DNA of 64,000 bases from Rhypophila decipiens (GCA_033297075.1 MU858216.1:20398-84397), one strand, 5' to 3'; shown: positions 21,521 through 33,290, counted from the stretch's first letter. Program-made: numbers and translations. The notes: generated by a model from the sequence alone, not told the origin.

Positions 21521-23464
21521 TTTGATGGAGTGATGGGAGCGAGGCTTTGAGTCTGGAGACTGGGCTTTGATGTTGCGATGAAGGCAAGGAATGTTGTGAT
21601 CTGCTGCTGCTTGGTGAGATATGAGTTTGTCAAGAAGGGAGGACTAGGCCATGGCTTTATACTTTTTGATGCTCAGAATCCCGCTCATTCAACGATTGGT
21701 GAAGATCCGTTGCCATATTGAAGCTGCTGCTCTCATTTACCCAGTCATAGTGGTTGATGAGAGCATGACTCGGAATCCTCTCATAGAGTAGCTCATAGAG
21801 TAACTGATTGTCTCTGATGATGTCTCTCCCCTCATACGATTGCTCGCCGTGATTTGAATTGATGAACGGCGCTTGGTTGATCTGCCAAGGAGCCGCTGCC
21901 ATATTGACTCTCGCTTCACTTTGCTTCATCCACATCGTGGACATGTCGCCAACCTCTCCACAGTTACAGTCTGGATATGACGAGAGGGGAAGTTGCGATC
22001 GTTGGACTTTCGGCCTACAAGTGAAGGCAGCGGACGGTGTTCTAGGTTCGGCAGATCTTGACGTCTAGAATCCCTTCCTTTCAACTCTTCACGTCAAGGG
22101 CTTCGCTCTGTGAGCCGTTTCAGGATCTTGGCATGCATTGAGGAGAAAGGTCATACGAGAACGGAGAAAGGAAGCAGAGGCTGTGGAGTCTTTGGAAACA
22201 AGTTAATTAGGTTCTCAGATGAAGATGTCACAGCTGCATAGGTCTCTGATGTCTCTCGTTAATCTTTGCCATAGCTTTATACCGAGCCGGTAACGTTGCG
22301 ATGCGGCCTGGGACGTATCCCGTTGACCTCGGGCATGTTTACGTGAGAGAAACCTCCACGCCTTGGTTCGCCTGATGGCTGTATTTCCGGCCATAAAACA
22401 ATTCATCACTGCCGTGCGGCTGACAATAGGGGATGCAAGTCAATAACGGCCCAGGAGTGCAGGGGACTTGTGGGTGTTCATATAAGGGAGGCGAATCTCG
22501 ACCGTTGGGACGAGCCAGGCCACCAAACACAGAGTCTTGGTATGACTTTCTCGGGATCTAATAACAATGGCTGGACCACAGCCTGTCCCGTGAAACGCGA
22601 TATATAGCGCTCCTTAATTGGATCGCCTTGTGGTGCATATCTCCGAAGCAAAATCACTCACCGTGGTGTAGAACTGTGCCTAGATGGGACAGCCTAGAAG
22701 CGGCTTGAGAGTGGAGAGCTACCGATCTGATATATACGCTGCATGTGTTATGCGACCAAGTCGCTACTTGCACCGTTCCATTGGGTGGTCAGATACTGGG
22801 AACGTCTTTGCATGTGACTATGGTGGTATTCGCTCGCTAAAACTCATGGTTGGTCGTTCAGCCCAGTCTTTAGGCAAAACGGAAACCACTTGCTCACTAG
22901 CCAGGCCCGGAACATCGCCGGAGAGTTGGGATTCCATTACGCCGTTTCTTGCAAGATGATATGGACTCGTTTGTTGATATTAGCTGCAGCCTGTCCCCCC
23001 GCATATGATTCGTCGATGGTTGTGATGTTTCTGAGTTTGGACGTACCTTTTAGTCCTGGGCCGTGCCATTCAAGCGTTCCGAAAGGAAAAGGATGGATAT
23101 CGAGGAACACGATGGCCCTACCCAGACTCCTCAAGATCGTATCTGGGCAGCTGATCTTCTTCCAATCCACTCGTTAGCTTCTGCAGCTGGCGGACTCGGA
23201 GTGGAAGACGTTGCCCCCTCAGGCCAGAAATACGAGGTCGACATCATAAGCTTGTTTGCCCCTGGAAAGCTGCTGTGACAAAATGGCCTTTATGCTCACT
23301 TCCGGGCAGGCGAAGCCAAAAGAAACATTATGATTAACCACAAACGATCTATCCAAACCAAGAACTTCCAAGACTTAGTCCCGTTCCAAAGGCCCAATAA
23401 CGCCAGTCCAATCTGCTTTCATATTTCTCCATTATTCAAAAACCGGTTGACAGGCGCAGCGACA
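21521..23464. other. Gene-poor region
   Basis: About 1.9 kb containing the promoter of the small secreted protein and, near its far end, a creatininase-like fragment. Otherwise no coding signal. TGCCATATTGA recurs (around 21710 and 21897), suggesting minor local duplication. Confidence 0.45.
23045..23170 (-). pseudogene. Creatininase-family fragment
   Basis: The minus-strand frame encodes LGRAIVFLDIHPFPFGTLEW followed by HGPGLKG. The PFGTLEWHGP part matches the metal-binding PxGSxEQHGPHLP signature of the creatininase family (amidohydrolases for creatinine and related lactams). The Glu and first His are present, but the second His of GPH is Gly, and the GTD that should follow is absent or interrupted by a possible donor (GTACGT). 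No in-frame upstream or downstream exons with the rest of the family were found. Best read as a decayed copy. Confidence 0.35.
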
Positions 23465-24711
23465 CTAATAATGATGCACCCGGTCAATAACGTTCAGCAA
23501 CGGCTTCCTTGTCTCCTCCTTTGAGCCCGTGCCATCATCCATCAGAACCTCCAAGTTGCGCTCAATGATCCCGAGCACCCTCTCAAAGTAGTGCGGCGTC
23601 TGCCAGCTCACGTGCGGCGTGACAAAGATCTTTCCTGGCTCTTGGACCATCATCTTCAAGAGCTCGTGGCCCTCAGGCAAAGGCTCAGGGTCCGTGACAT
23701 CCAGCGCAGCGCCCCTGATCTTGTCCGTCTTGAGCGCATCCACCAGCGCATCGGTATCGATGATCTCTCCCCTGCCAATGTTTGAGATAAAAGTCTTTCT
23801 TCCCGTCCCGCCGTTTTCTGGAAGGGAAGTTTGCTCCACAATATCAAACTGTTCCTTACTCATCATGCCTTTTGTCTCGGGCGTGAGGGGGAGGCTGATC
23901 ACCACGACGTCCAGGTTTTGTGACAGAAAGTTGTTGGTATCGGCTTTTGACCCGCCGTGAAACCATCTTGTTGGAATGATGCCCTCGGGATCTCCCAGCA
24001 CGCCTGGCGCAAGGTAGCTATCGTCTTTGCGCGCCTTGGGGGTCGGCTTCTCACGTCGGGTGTATGCGTAGACTTCCATTCCGAGGGCTTGGGCTATGCG
24101 CGCGACTTGGCGTCCGATGGCGCCATATCCCAGGATTCCCATGCGCAGGCCAGGAGAGTCTTGGACTTGGAGATTGAGAAGCTTTTGCTGCGGTTTGGTC
24201 GGAGAGGCTTGCTGCTGGGCAAAATACGACAGGAAGTGGTGCGCGTGCTGTAGGTAGGTACCGATTACCCATTCTGCTATCTGCGGACTGTTTATGGAGA
24301 CTGGTCAGCTTATGTGGCCAAACATTCTCAAACACACATTGGAAATGGTCAAGCTTACGGATGGGTTCCGTTGGCGGTGCAAAAGACAACCTTGGAGTTC
24401 TTGTATAAGGGGGTATTGATCCAGGCATCCGCTCCTGCTTGCGCGATCTGGACGTAGCGCAGCTTGGGAAGGTCAGGAGAGGGCTCGCCCGGGGAGCAGA
24501 GCATGGTGACGCCCTCGTAGGCCTCCGCTGGCAGAGCAATCTTTTCAAAGCCCCACGGCCGGGTGTACCATCTGACTTTGAAGCCGGGATATCTTGCTTC
24601 CACCTTGGCGATCCAAGCATTGTCGGGTTCGAAGGGCATGTGGATCAAGAGGACATCGCCGTCGAGCTTTGGGGCGCTGACGGAGGCCGATTCGTCGTTG
24701 GCAGATGCCAT
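23465..24711 (-). CDS. D-isomer-specific 2-hydroxyacid dehydrogenase
   Basis: Two exons, 24711-24359 and 24287-23465, with a 71-base intron; 391 residues. The Rossmann fingerprint GILGYGAIGRQVA lies at about 168-180. The three catalytic residues of the family are in place: Arg290 in SNIGRGEI, Glu319 in DVTDPEPLPEG and His343 in TPHVSWQTP. Family members reduce 2-oxoacids or oxidise D-2-hydroxyacids with NAD(P)H in the cytosol; the exact substrate (glyoxylate, hydroxypyruvate or other) cannot be assigned. An insertion of about 35 residues (EKPTPKARKDD...) after the nucleotide-binding strand is longer than in bacterial enzymes but common in fungal ones. No targeting signal. The nearest neighbour on the same strand is a GFA protein, with no obvious link. 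Confidence 0.9.
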
Positions 24712-25259
24712 GTTGGTTGATTTCGTTCAGGAGGGTGTGGGCTAGTTTTGAAGAAGAAAATAGTGCGATTTTGGGTGTGTGGTTACGTCGATGTTTGATT
24801 GTTCTGTTTGTCGCTTTGAATTGTGAGGATTGAAGCTCAAATCGAGGGGATCGTCTTTGGTTTAAGAGCTCCTCAGTCACCCCCTTTGTCGGCCACGGTC
24901 CTGGGGCCGCATCCTTACAGCACACGCGCTGCCCGCACCGCTGGGTGTAAACCAGCATACGGCACATACGACCGCGGCATTGGATGGAGACGGGACCCCA
25001 CAGCACATGTACCGCCCGCTATTGAACGGGTCGCATACGCCGAACCCCCCAACTCCGAGACAGGCATTGCCGACCGAGGGTGTAACCTGGCGCTGCAGGG
25101 CATCTACTAATCCGACCGTTGGCATTCGTCAGGCACATATTCCGAGTTTTCTGCGGACATGACATCACCGGCTCAAAATGATACAACCGATTCCTTCTGA
25201 TTTAATTGCTCAACTAATTTTTCGAAATACCACAGAGTCCCCCAAGCGCAGCACCCTGC
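24712..25259. other. Intergenic
   Basis: About 550 bases. It contains the dehydrogenase promoter and the GFA 3' region. Open frames on both strands at 24823-25125 are mutual shadows without recognisable features. Confidence 0.5.
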
Positions 25260-25820
25260 CTATCTCCCTCCCTCATCGCCAACACCGGGGCCATCATTGG
25301 CGGGACCCTCTGACTTGGATGCTGACCCAGGCCGACCTTCCATCACCTCCGGACTGCCTTCCCACCTCTTGGCCCCTGGCCACGGCCAGGTCTCCAAATC
25401 CATGACCGCATGCGCCGTGTACAGATGGGTGGCTTTGCTGAAATCGAGCGCAGGGGCTTTCTCTTTGCCATTTCCAACGTGAGACTCTACAAGACACCCG
25501 GCTTTGAGACTAACCGTTTCCCTCTCCAGTCCATCAGGCTCCCGAATCCGATGCATAAGCCGACTCCCGCACGTGTTGCAAAAATAGCAGTCCATGCTCC
25601 GGCCTTCCTTTGTGGGTCTTGTCCAGACTGAGAGTTTGGCTTCGAGGTCGTCAGATAGGGGGAAGATCATGCTTGCTGGGACTATCGCGCTCGTTCCGAA
25701 CAGCGAGGAAGATTGCCGGCGGCATTGTGTGCAGTGGCATATGTAGAGCGGGATCTCCTCCCCCGAGTCGGGATTCGGAATGGGGATCAAGATGGAGGCG
25801 CATTGGCATTGGAGGAGCAT
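25260..25820 (-). CDS. GFA-fold zinc protein (glutathione-dependent formaldehyde-activating family)
   Basis: Single exon, 186 residues, ATG at 25820. Cys ligands are arranged as in the GFA/CENP-V fold: LLQCQCASI at the N terminus, YICHCTQCRRQSSSLFGTSA, then CYFCNTCGSRLMHRI, and a closing SLKAGCLVE strand. These are small proteins that bind zinc; some act on the formaldehyde-glutathione adduct, most are uncharacterised. This copy lacks the presequence-like N terminus of the other GFA protein in the window (10376-11196) and has a Gly/Pro/Ser-rich C-terminal tail after an HLYTAHAVMDLETWPW segment. The two are distant family members and not a recent duplication. Confidence 0.82.
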   Translation of the reverse strand: MLLQCQCASILIPIPNPDSGEEIPLYICHCTQCRRQSSSLFGTSAIVPASMIFPLSDDLEAKLSVWTRPTKEGRSMDCYFCNTCGSRLMHRIREPDGLERETVSLKAGCLVESHVGNGKEKAPALDFSKATHLYTAHAVMDLETWPWPGAKRWEGSPEVMEGRPGSASKSEGPANDGPGVGDEGGR

Positions 25821-26483
25821 CCTGCTTTCTGTGACTAGGGGGGAGCCTGGCGCGAGTGTCGATATTGAGTATAGTCGGCGGGCTGAATTATAAAACGATA
25901 CAAGTGGATCGGGCGTGATCTGTAGGGTATTGGGGACAAATATAGAAGGTTCGAATGACGTACTGTAACAAGAGCCCGTAGGTAACGGGAAGCGTGCGGG
26001 GCTGCCGCGCGGGAATAACGTTGCACAGGGTGGAGCCAGAAGGGCGTCGACACCGCGAGGCTCAGCATTCTCTGATGGGCTACCATTTGGAGACTGTCTA
26101 GAGTCTTTATATCATACTGCTGGCATCCGTGACTGGAGGTGGTACAGGAGGTGCAAGATGACAGGCATTGAGTCGTCTTTAATGCTAACATGAATCAATA
26201 ACCGGCTTTATTGGCTCTGCAAATATCCCGGGATTGCTGACCAGATGTTGCCCGAATGGGGATATCCAGCCATCTGTGCGCCTTCCAAGGCATATCGTAA
26301 AGCACGACAACCTTCCAAGGGTGTTCGCGCTCGTCAGCATGTTGGGATGGAAGCCAACGTACGGCCATGCCGCAGCCTTGTGACCCACATCCGGCACAGC
26401 GAAGCAAGGTAGCACAAAGGGGTTGCAGTCTATGCGAGGTATTCGGAATGTATATCAACAAGTCGTTCGTTCTTCTCCTTCGG
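25821..26483. other. Intergenic
   Basis: About 660 bases between two minus-strand genes. No supported gene. Open frames at 25835-26191 and 26185-26578 minus have no recognisable features, and the latter overlaps the last exon of the regulator. Confidence 0.45.
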
Positions 26484-29178
26484 TTACAGCTCATGTGTCT
26501 GGAAAAAGTTGTGCCATGGAATTTGGCAAACATCCGTTGGTCCCTTTTGGACTTGGAGGTCCCACATAGACTGTGCAAAGCAGAGTGTTAGCAATTCGGA
26601 TGTCAGTTCCTAGTCAGGATGGTGACGAATGGCTTACCCAGTCCCCTGTCACGCTGGCTTCCACAATGCCGTCCATCAGATCCTGCGCCTGGCCATCCAG
26701 ATCGGAGAGCCAAGTCTGCGGTGCTTGTCCCAGCCCTGTATTATCCGCAAAGTCCATCGAACCCCAGTTGGGAGTTTGCGTCTGGGAGGAGCCGCTGAGG
26801 TCGAGCGGCGCAGTTGACATGTTCGATCCTGTACGTCGCGTCAGTCGTCCTGTCTGCAATCTTGTGTCCCATAGCGCAGGTTAAATAAAAAAAGGCCTAC
26901 CAGTGTCGGCGCCGAAATGGAAAAATGGAGGATAAGCTGCCATGCTCTCTTCCATGTTGAGCTGGGGAGCTGCCCCTGTCGACTCGGGGCTGCTCTCAAA
27001 CGCAGTCCCCGTAGACTCGTTGAGCATTCTAGTCAGGATCTTGAAGCCCTTGTTCGCCTCGGCCGAGTCCTTGCGCATCGACTGCCATATCGACCTGGAA
27101 GTCTGGAGTATCTCCATGATCTGCTCTTGGGACATGATATCTTTGCTCGTGTCTTGGGCGAAATGTTTCATGACCTCGGGCCTCGACTGGGGATTCCTCT
27201 TCCTGGCATTCACGAACGACAGCTCTAGGCAGAGAATCATATCGGCGAGGAGAAAGTCGTGGATGCTCAGACTGGTAATCAAACCTCGGTCTTTGGCGAG
27301 GCGGCCACCAGGCTGAGTCTCACAGTGAATATCGTACTGATGCTTCAGGATCTGGGTAGCCGCGTCGAGGCAGGTTCGGCGCGAGTATTCAAAGCGCTTG
27401 TCCATCCTCCCACGGGCAAGGAACTGGCGGTGGAGGATCAGGCGTGACTTTTGGTACGTGAAGTCGAGCCAGTACCGCTGCATGATCAGATCGACCGGAT
27501 CTGCCAGGGACTGGCTGAACGAGCGGTGCTGGAGGATCGAAGGCGTGGTCTGGTGGGCTTCCTCCAGCCGTTTATCGAGACTGGCAAAGGTTGCATACGT
27601 CAAGCCGTCTCGCGCATTCAGTGCTGAAGTAATGTCTCCAAAGACACGCAAGAGGCGCGCTTTGACAATAGTGTGGAGGCAGATTGTTCGTTCGGTCTCG
27701 GGTCGCGACGGCGGCAGTTCTTTGGAGTCAACGTCGAAATCGGTGTCGTGTAGGTTGCGGGGGAGTTCGGTATCGGCAATTCCGGGATGGACGTTGCTGG
27801 GCAGCCCGAACTGGTACGAGACCAGTCGATCAATCTCTGTCAGCAGCATCCACGCCCTCCGGCGCATCTCTCCTTCAAAGGGCGTCATGTCAGGGTAGTG
27901 CTTGGGATCTCGATGCATGCCCATATGCATGGCAAGCCGGACCATGATGGAGAGAATGATGGAGCAGCCTAGGGGACTATCGTTCTTTTGAAAATACTCG
28001 CAGCCAAAGTACAAGACCAGGGCCTCGACTTTCCATTTTCCAGGGGCCGAATAGTCCCCAAGGCAGAGGCAATGAGCAGCGTATCTCTTGAACGTTTCAA
28101 AGACTTGGCGCGGAGGGCCCAAGTTGCCGGGCACCTCGTCCCAGTCCTTGGAGCGTTCGCAGTCAAGCGCTGCGTACGATGCCATGCAGAAAAGCAGGCC
28201 TATCCAGGAGTATGTGGCCTGGCTTTTATCCCGCCAAAACGCGTCGTACTCCCTGAGAAACGATGGGACATGATAGACGACCCATCCCGGTTCGGGGATT
28301 TGAAAAAGACGAGAAATCAAACGGTCAAGCACCGGGCGCGGTGGAAGGAGTGCGGCGAGCTCAGAGACTGTCGCGTACGGGAAGCCACCAGCAAGCAAAG
28401 AAATGTTCTTTTGTGCCGGCGGAGGCTGTTCTGTGTAGTCCAAGTCGTCCGATTGTTCGTGCGTCTTTAGGTCGTTGGTCAGGCTGACGATCTGTTGATG
28501 GTATTAGCCTTATGGGTGACGGAACAACAGCTTCTTGGGTCTGATCTGGTGCTTACATCGTCGAGAATAGACTCCCAGTTGGCTGCCTCGACATATCTCT
28601 TGTCCTCGGTCAAGACCCCGGCGAGCTTGTTATCGCAGTGGGCGGGGAGGCGTTCGTCGTCTTCAGGTTTGGGGCTAGCCGCCGCTACCGTGCTTGACTC
28701 GGCTGCGTCGCGTTTCTGAGACTTGAGAACCTGCACAAGGTGTTCCAGGTGCTTGAGACGGGAGTGCATGGCGGGTTCGCCAGCTGGAACCTTTCCCCGG
28801 GGACCGGGACCAGGACCGGCGGAGGATGGGCTCCCCGGCGCGAGTGCCTCTCTTGCTGTGCCATTGGCCCCAGGCCGAGGGTTTACGTACGGGACGAACC
28901 TGCACGAATCCGAAAGGTGTCGCTTCTCGCACTGGTCGCAGGGGGACTGGCGATTACATTTGAGTCTATCACGCGTTGTTAGAGGTTTGGGTACAACAAT
29001 AGAATGGGCCATATGCTTACTTCTTATCCCGACATGACGTGCAGGAGAAACGAATACGGTTCCTCTTTTTCTGTTCCGAAAGACTGCTGGAGGTAGAGGT
29101 GGTGTTGGTCGTTGTAGCTCCGGCGCTGGGAGGTAATTCCGGGGACCCCTCAGCGGAGTTGGCAGTGGTTAAATCCAT
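26484..29178 (-). CDS. Zn2Cys6 transcription factor with fungal-specific middle domain
   Basis: Five exons, 29178-29021, 28965-28557, 28491-26901, 26828-26638 and 26570-26484; 811 residues. The zinc cluster spans the first intron and is exact: C-x2-C-x6-C-x5-C-x2-C-x8-C (CTSCRDKK then LKCNRQSPCDQCEKRHLSDSC). A linker and short coiled coil (LKHLEHLVQVLKSQ) follow. The fungal_trans domain lies at about 250-550, with YSWIGLLFCMASYAAL, GCSIILSIMVRLAMHMGMHRDP and MRRRAWMLLTEIDRLVSYQFG. It is a nuclear DNA-binding regulator; targets unknown. The last intron (26637-26571) has a GCTAAC branch-like word and TTTGCACAG acceptor. If not removed, the protein ends nine codons into it (stop near 26614). The ATG at 29178 is chosen because the frame upstream contains no ATG. 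A 163-bp tandem duplication lies just upstream. Confidence 0.9.
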
Positions 29179-30208
29179 GGATCTGGGCAGCTGTTCTTGG
29201 TACAGCGGCAACACGCGTCTAGGCCTGGGACAGCTTGAATTCTTGTTGGACTAAGCGAACCACTTGACGGGAAAGCTCTGTATCGACAGGTACGATGAAT
29301 ATCGCTTGATCTCAAATTCTGAATTTTGCTGGACGTGGTTTAGGTCTTTTCTTACTCAGCAGCATCTCCGTTCCGTCTCGGGATTATGTGTTGCACCGAG
29401 CTCCTGCCCTTATCATGGCTGTAGGATTCGTTTTTGTGGGCGTTAATGGGCTCGAGCTTGGCCCCTGCAACATGGGACTGCTGTCAGTTGGATCACATTC
29501 GAGCTGGTCTTTTCTTACTCAGCAGCATCTCCGTTCCGTCTCGGGATTATGTGTTGCACCGAGCTCCTGCCCTTATCATGGCTGTAGGATTCGCTTTTGT
29601 AGGCGTTAATGGGCTCGAGCTTGGCCCCTGCAACATGGGACTGCTGTCGGTTGGATCACATTCGAGCTGGGAGGCAGGACAGAGACTTCTCACGTTGCAA
29701 TTGGTCTCTGTTGAACATGGCCTCTGTTATCGACGCGAGATGATATATCTAGAGTGAAGGGAAGACCTTTGGTAGCCATAACGGCTCGTTTCTCTGGCCT
29801 TGACATGGCTGCTTACAAATTACATGTACGAAACTCAGCGCAGTTCCAGTCGTTGCCCGGAGATAAACAGTTGGGGTCACGGAACGAGAAGAGGGGAACT
29901 AGTGCGAATAAACAGCGCCGTAAAATCAAAGGAAGAGCACTAGTGAATTCCAGTCCCAGCGTAATCGCACTATTCAGGGGTCTCCTAGAGTGACTGATCC
30001 GCCACAGGGATCCGAGCCAAGCGGGGAGCGTTGGACTTGTTTGGTTTAGCGTGTGTGCCCCAAATCCTTAGCTTGCGTCAGCTGCTGCAAACCCCAACGC
30101 CACCATCTCCCGGCAGTGCTGTCAACAGAAGCCATCACCAACTTTACTACTGCTGCGACTCCACGAAGCCATCTCCTCGCGCATGGTACAAACACTTCGT
30201 CCTTCGTC
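29179..30208. other. Divergent promoter region between the regulator and the EI24-like gene
   Basis: About 1 kb, dominated by the 163-bp tandem duplication at 29343-29668. No gene. Open frames across it exist only because the repeat unit is open. Confidence 0.5.
29343..29668. repeat. 163-bp direct tandem duplication
   Basis: Copy 1 is 29343-29505 and copy 2 is 29506-29668, directly abutting. By eye they differ at three positions, all transitions (in the GATTCG[T/C]TTTTGT[G/A]GGC part and in CTGTC[A/G]GTTGG). It lies 165-490 bases upstream of the Zn2Cys6 regulator's ATG, so it duplicates part of that promoter. Confidence 0.95.
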
Positions 30209-31197
30209 ATGCCTCCCACCAATGAAGTAGACGTCGAGGCGGGGCGCCTTGCTCCTGTCCGACGCGTCTTCTCTCGGCCGATCAACGATGTCTCGAGAGC
30301 ACTGCGGGCGGCTTCCTACCCCCTCCGTGGAATCTGGTACTTCCTGCGCCGACCTGAATTCTATCCTCTCTTCGCCGGACGTCTGCTGCCCTTGTCCATC
30401 ATCTCTTTCCTGGTATACGTTCTTTTGTTTACCTTTACCTTCCCTCTCCAACTCGCCTTTCTGGCCATTTTCCATGGATGGGCTGGCGCTATTATCAACA
30501 CCACCATCCTTGTCCTGGGCGAAGGACTGGTCATTATCCAGGCGTTGTTTGAAGGCTTCTTTGTCGACGAGGCTCGCGTTGACGTCTTTGACGTGAGTAT
30601 ACCTAAGCAGTCCGGTCCCCATTTCTTTTCTCTAACCGCTTCGCGACCCAGGCGACCTTGATCGACAAGGGCTATCTCGATCTTCTCGTCCGTCAGCGCG
30701 TCATCTTCCTCGATGCCCCGAACCCGGTTAAGATGCTGGGAAAGCCGACACGCCGCGCCGAATACCAGCCCTGGAGCCTAGTCCAGATCGTCGAGATGAT
30801 CTTCTTCCTCCCGCTCAACCTCATACCCGTCGTCGGCGTCCCTGCCTTTATCATGATCACGGGCACAAGGCTAGGAAAGCTCTCCCACCATCGATGGTTC
30901 ACACTTAAGGGCATGACCAAAAAGGAGATCAAGAGAGAGCTTAACCTGCGTTCTTGGGAATACGTCTGGTTTGGCACGGTCGCCATGGTTCTGAATCTGA
31001 TTCCGATCCTGAGCTTCTTCTTCCTCCTGACCAGTGCTGCTGGCGCGGCGCTGTGGGTAGCCAAGATCCAAGACGAGACGAGGCCTGTGCCGGAGCCACC
31101 ACTTACTCCTGCAGAGCACATCGCTCGTATGCGCGCGGGCATGGGACTCACAGGACCGCAAGACAATATGGAAGCGTATCACGACGACGAGGTCTGA
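30209..31197 (+). CDS. EI24/Rrt8-like multi-pass membrane protein
   Basis: Two exons, 30209-30592 and 30652-31197; 309 residues. Several hydrophobic segments: LLPLSIISFLVYVLLFTFTF and LQLAFLAIFHGWAGAIINTT in the first exon, VEMIFFLPLNLIPVVGVPAF and VWFGTVAMVLNLIPILSFFF in the second. The NLIPVVG / NLIPILS pair of half-helices and the intervening HHRWFTLKGM segment are typical of the EI24/CysZ-like fold of fungal Rrt8 (outer spore wall)-type proteins. In budding yeast Rrt8 relatives associate with lipid droplets and spore wall formation. Here the role is inferred only from family. The N terminus is cytosolic-looking (MPPTNEVDVEAG), and the C terminus is acidic. It is divergent from the Zn2Cys6 gene. 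Confidence 0.75.
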
Positions 31198-31301
31198 TTC
31201 TGAAGCGGACACGGATGGAAATTTGCTATTATTACCTATATCTCTATTGCTGCTATACGTGCCCCTGACAAACTTTGGCACGACGAAACGGCAAAATGTC
31301 A

Positions 31302-31436
31302 CACCTAGCTAGACAATCACACTCGAGGATCTGTTCCGAGTCGACGGCGATGCTTCGCAGTCTGCAGAACGGAAGGAGGAGCTGGAAAAGACCTTTTGGT
31401 GGGAGGGCTGCCATACCTCAGGCACCTAGCTAGACA
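31302..31436. repeat. Short direct repeat CACCTAGCTAGACA
   Basis: The 14-mer occurs at 31302-31315 and 31423-31436, 121 bases apart. It may mark the diverged upstream end of the repeat array that follows, whose later units contain related words (GTGACTAGCTACC at 32682-32694). Confidence 0.6.
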
Positions 31437-31719
31437 TGTGGAGCATTCTGGACGCGTCACTTGACTGGCCGTCACGAGAATGCACCAGAAACTTTCTCGA
31501 TCACATCACTGTGGAGCTTATCTCCCGATTCATCATTGAAGATCTAGAGACCGAGGCCGGGAAGAGGTGGTTCCGGGTTCCCAGTGTGCCTGCCAGTCTT
31601 TCCAGACCGAGGAGGCTTAGCAGTCGAGATTCTAGACTCATTATGGGTCCGTCTAATCGTCTGACTAGTTCGCGGCACTCGGCCGGCATCGCAAAATTCC
31701 TAGGCACTCTCGGTCCCGT

Positions 31720-33290
31720 GCTTGCTCCCTGAGGAAGGACCTTCTGCCTACGTACTCTAGACACAATTCAAGTTATGACAACATGAACATGGCTATCTCT
31801 TGCTTCCTTTTCTGTCTCTTGTGACCAAATCTCGATCTAATCGAGGAACATGATATTTGATGCCCGACAAGTTCCCCAGTTTTTCTCGTTTGAGAAGGGA
31901 CCTTGTTCTACCTTGGACCTCCAGATCTGGTCTGTCCAGCCGATTCTGTAGTCTTCATTTGTCCTTTCTCGCCCTACGACAAAGATCTCAATTTCGTAGG
32001 CCACCACAATGGCAAATGCTTGAGATCGATCGCGTAGCCTTCTCCCTTAAGGAGGAACCCTAAGCTCTACAAAGCAAACCTGACCAGCCGCTATCTGTGC
32101 CTTCATCTTGCTTGTGAGTTTCCTCAATCTCGATCATTTCGGGATCCTGACGGCCCGGCGAAGGCCGATTTGAGCAAGATTTGCAGACTCCTTTCCCGCG
32201 GAAAGATTTTCACTGCTCCTAGTCCAATCTGGCCCCCTCTTTCTGCGCGCCTTCCGTTGCTTGTCCCGTGAGCACATTTTGCAAATTTTGCTTTTTGCTA
32301 GTGGGTCATCATAGCAGTACTACGGTAGGGCATGCTTGAGCAAGATCGCGTAGGCCTCATCCCCTACGAGGAGGGTTTTCTCTACAATCAAATCTGACTG
32401 GCTGGTCACGCGCAAGTGGCATTTCTTCGTGGAGCGAGCAAAGCTCGAACTGGTCATGATCATGAGGGCAGAAGGTGAACAAGTGTGGCAGCTTACTTCC
32501 CAGAGAAACATGTTCCAATTTCCAAATCAAATCTTAGCAGCGCCTCTCTGTGCCTCCCCTTTCTTCCCGCAGTGAGCAGAAGCTCGCCCTGATTCTCAGA
32601 ATGACGGTGGACCCTCGAGCAAGCTGTGCCATCCTTTCTCCTGGAGAAGGGACTCCTCTCTCGCGTCCGGAAACTGAATGTGACTAGCTACCTATGTATT
32701 CCTTCCGCTTCTCGTCCAGGTATCTGGCGCCTGATCGTCACGGTGGGTCCTTGAGCAGTTCTGCAGCTCTCGCAATCTCCGCGGACCGTCTCCGGAAGCG
32801 GGAAGCCCTCCTCTGGTTCGATCCCATCCCGCCCGCCGACCGGACTAGATCTACACAACCTTCCGGTGAGGCATGAGAAACAATCCTGTGATCCCACAAG
32901 TGGACCCTTCGATCGTTGACTTGAGATAAGGTCTCAGGATCGCGGTCTGGCAGATGGAAAGCACCTCTGGGGAGAATCACCTGGACCCGTCTGGCTATCA
33001 GGTTTCTCAAGAGCCACCGTTTGAAATTGGAAGGCACCAGCCCTGAAGCAACCGTCTGCTTGTGACAGAGACTTCGACGGCCGCTCTCATCCAAGGGAAC
33101 TGAACCTGTGTATTCATCATCTAGAGTGACCATGTACAATGCTATAATCGCCATGCTGGCGTCTCCTGAAGACGAGGCTCTCCTCGCCTGTAAAGCTGGA
33201 AAAGGACTGACGGCGACACGCCGACACCAGGACGTGTATCTGCTCTTTCCCTGATAGAGGGCAACCGGACGTCCTTCCTATGCGAAGGGT
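31720..33290. repeat. Diverged tandem array of about 150-bp units, each with a small hairpin
   Basis: About ten degenerate units can be followed. Landmarks per unit are: a TTGAGCAAG-like word (32172, 32336, 32614, 32754); a short inverted repeat; an AAGGGAcc/CTCTAC stretch; a TCTGAC(C/T)(A/G)GC-like word; and a TaTcTgTGCCTTC word followed by a GTGAGCA-like word. Spacing between equivalent positions is roughly 137-165 bases. The hairpin stem differs between units but still pairs: TTCTC/GAGAA (31883-31896), CTCC/GGAG (32042-32054), CTTTCC/GGAAAG (32193-32207), CCTC/GAGG (32355-32371), TCTCC/GGAGA (32637-32647), CCTTC/GAAGG (33273-33288). No coding frame runs through. It lies between the EI24-like gene and the giant surface protein. 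Confidence 0.6.
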
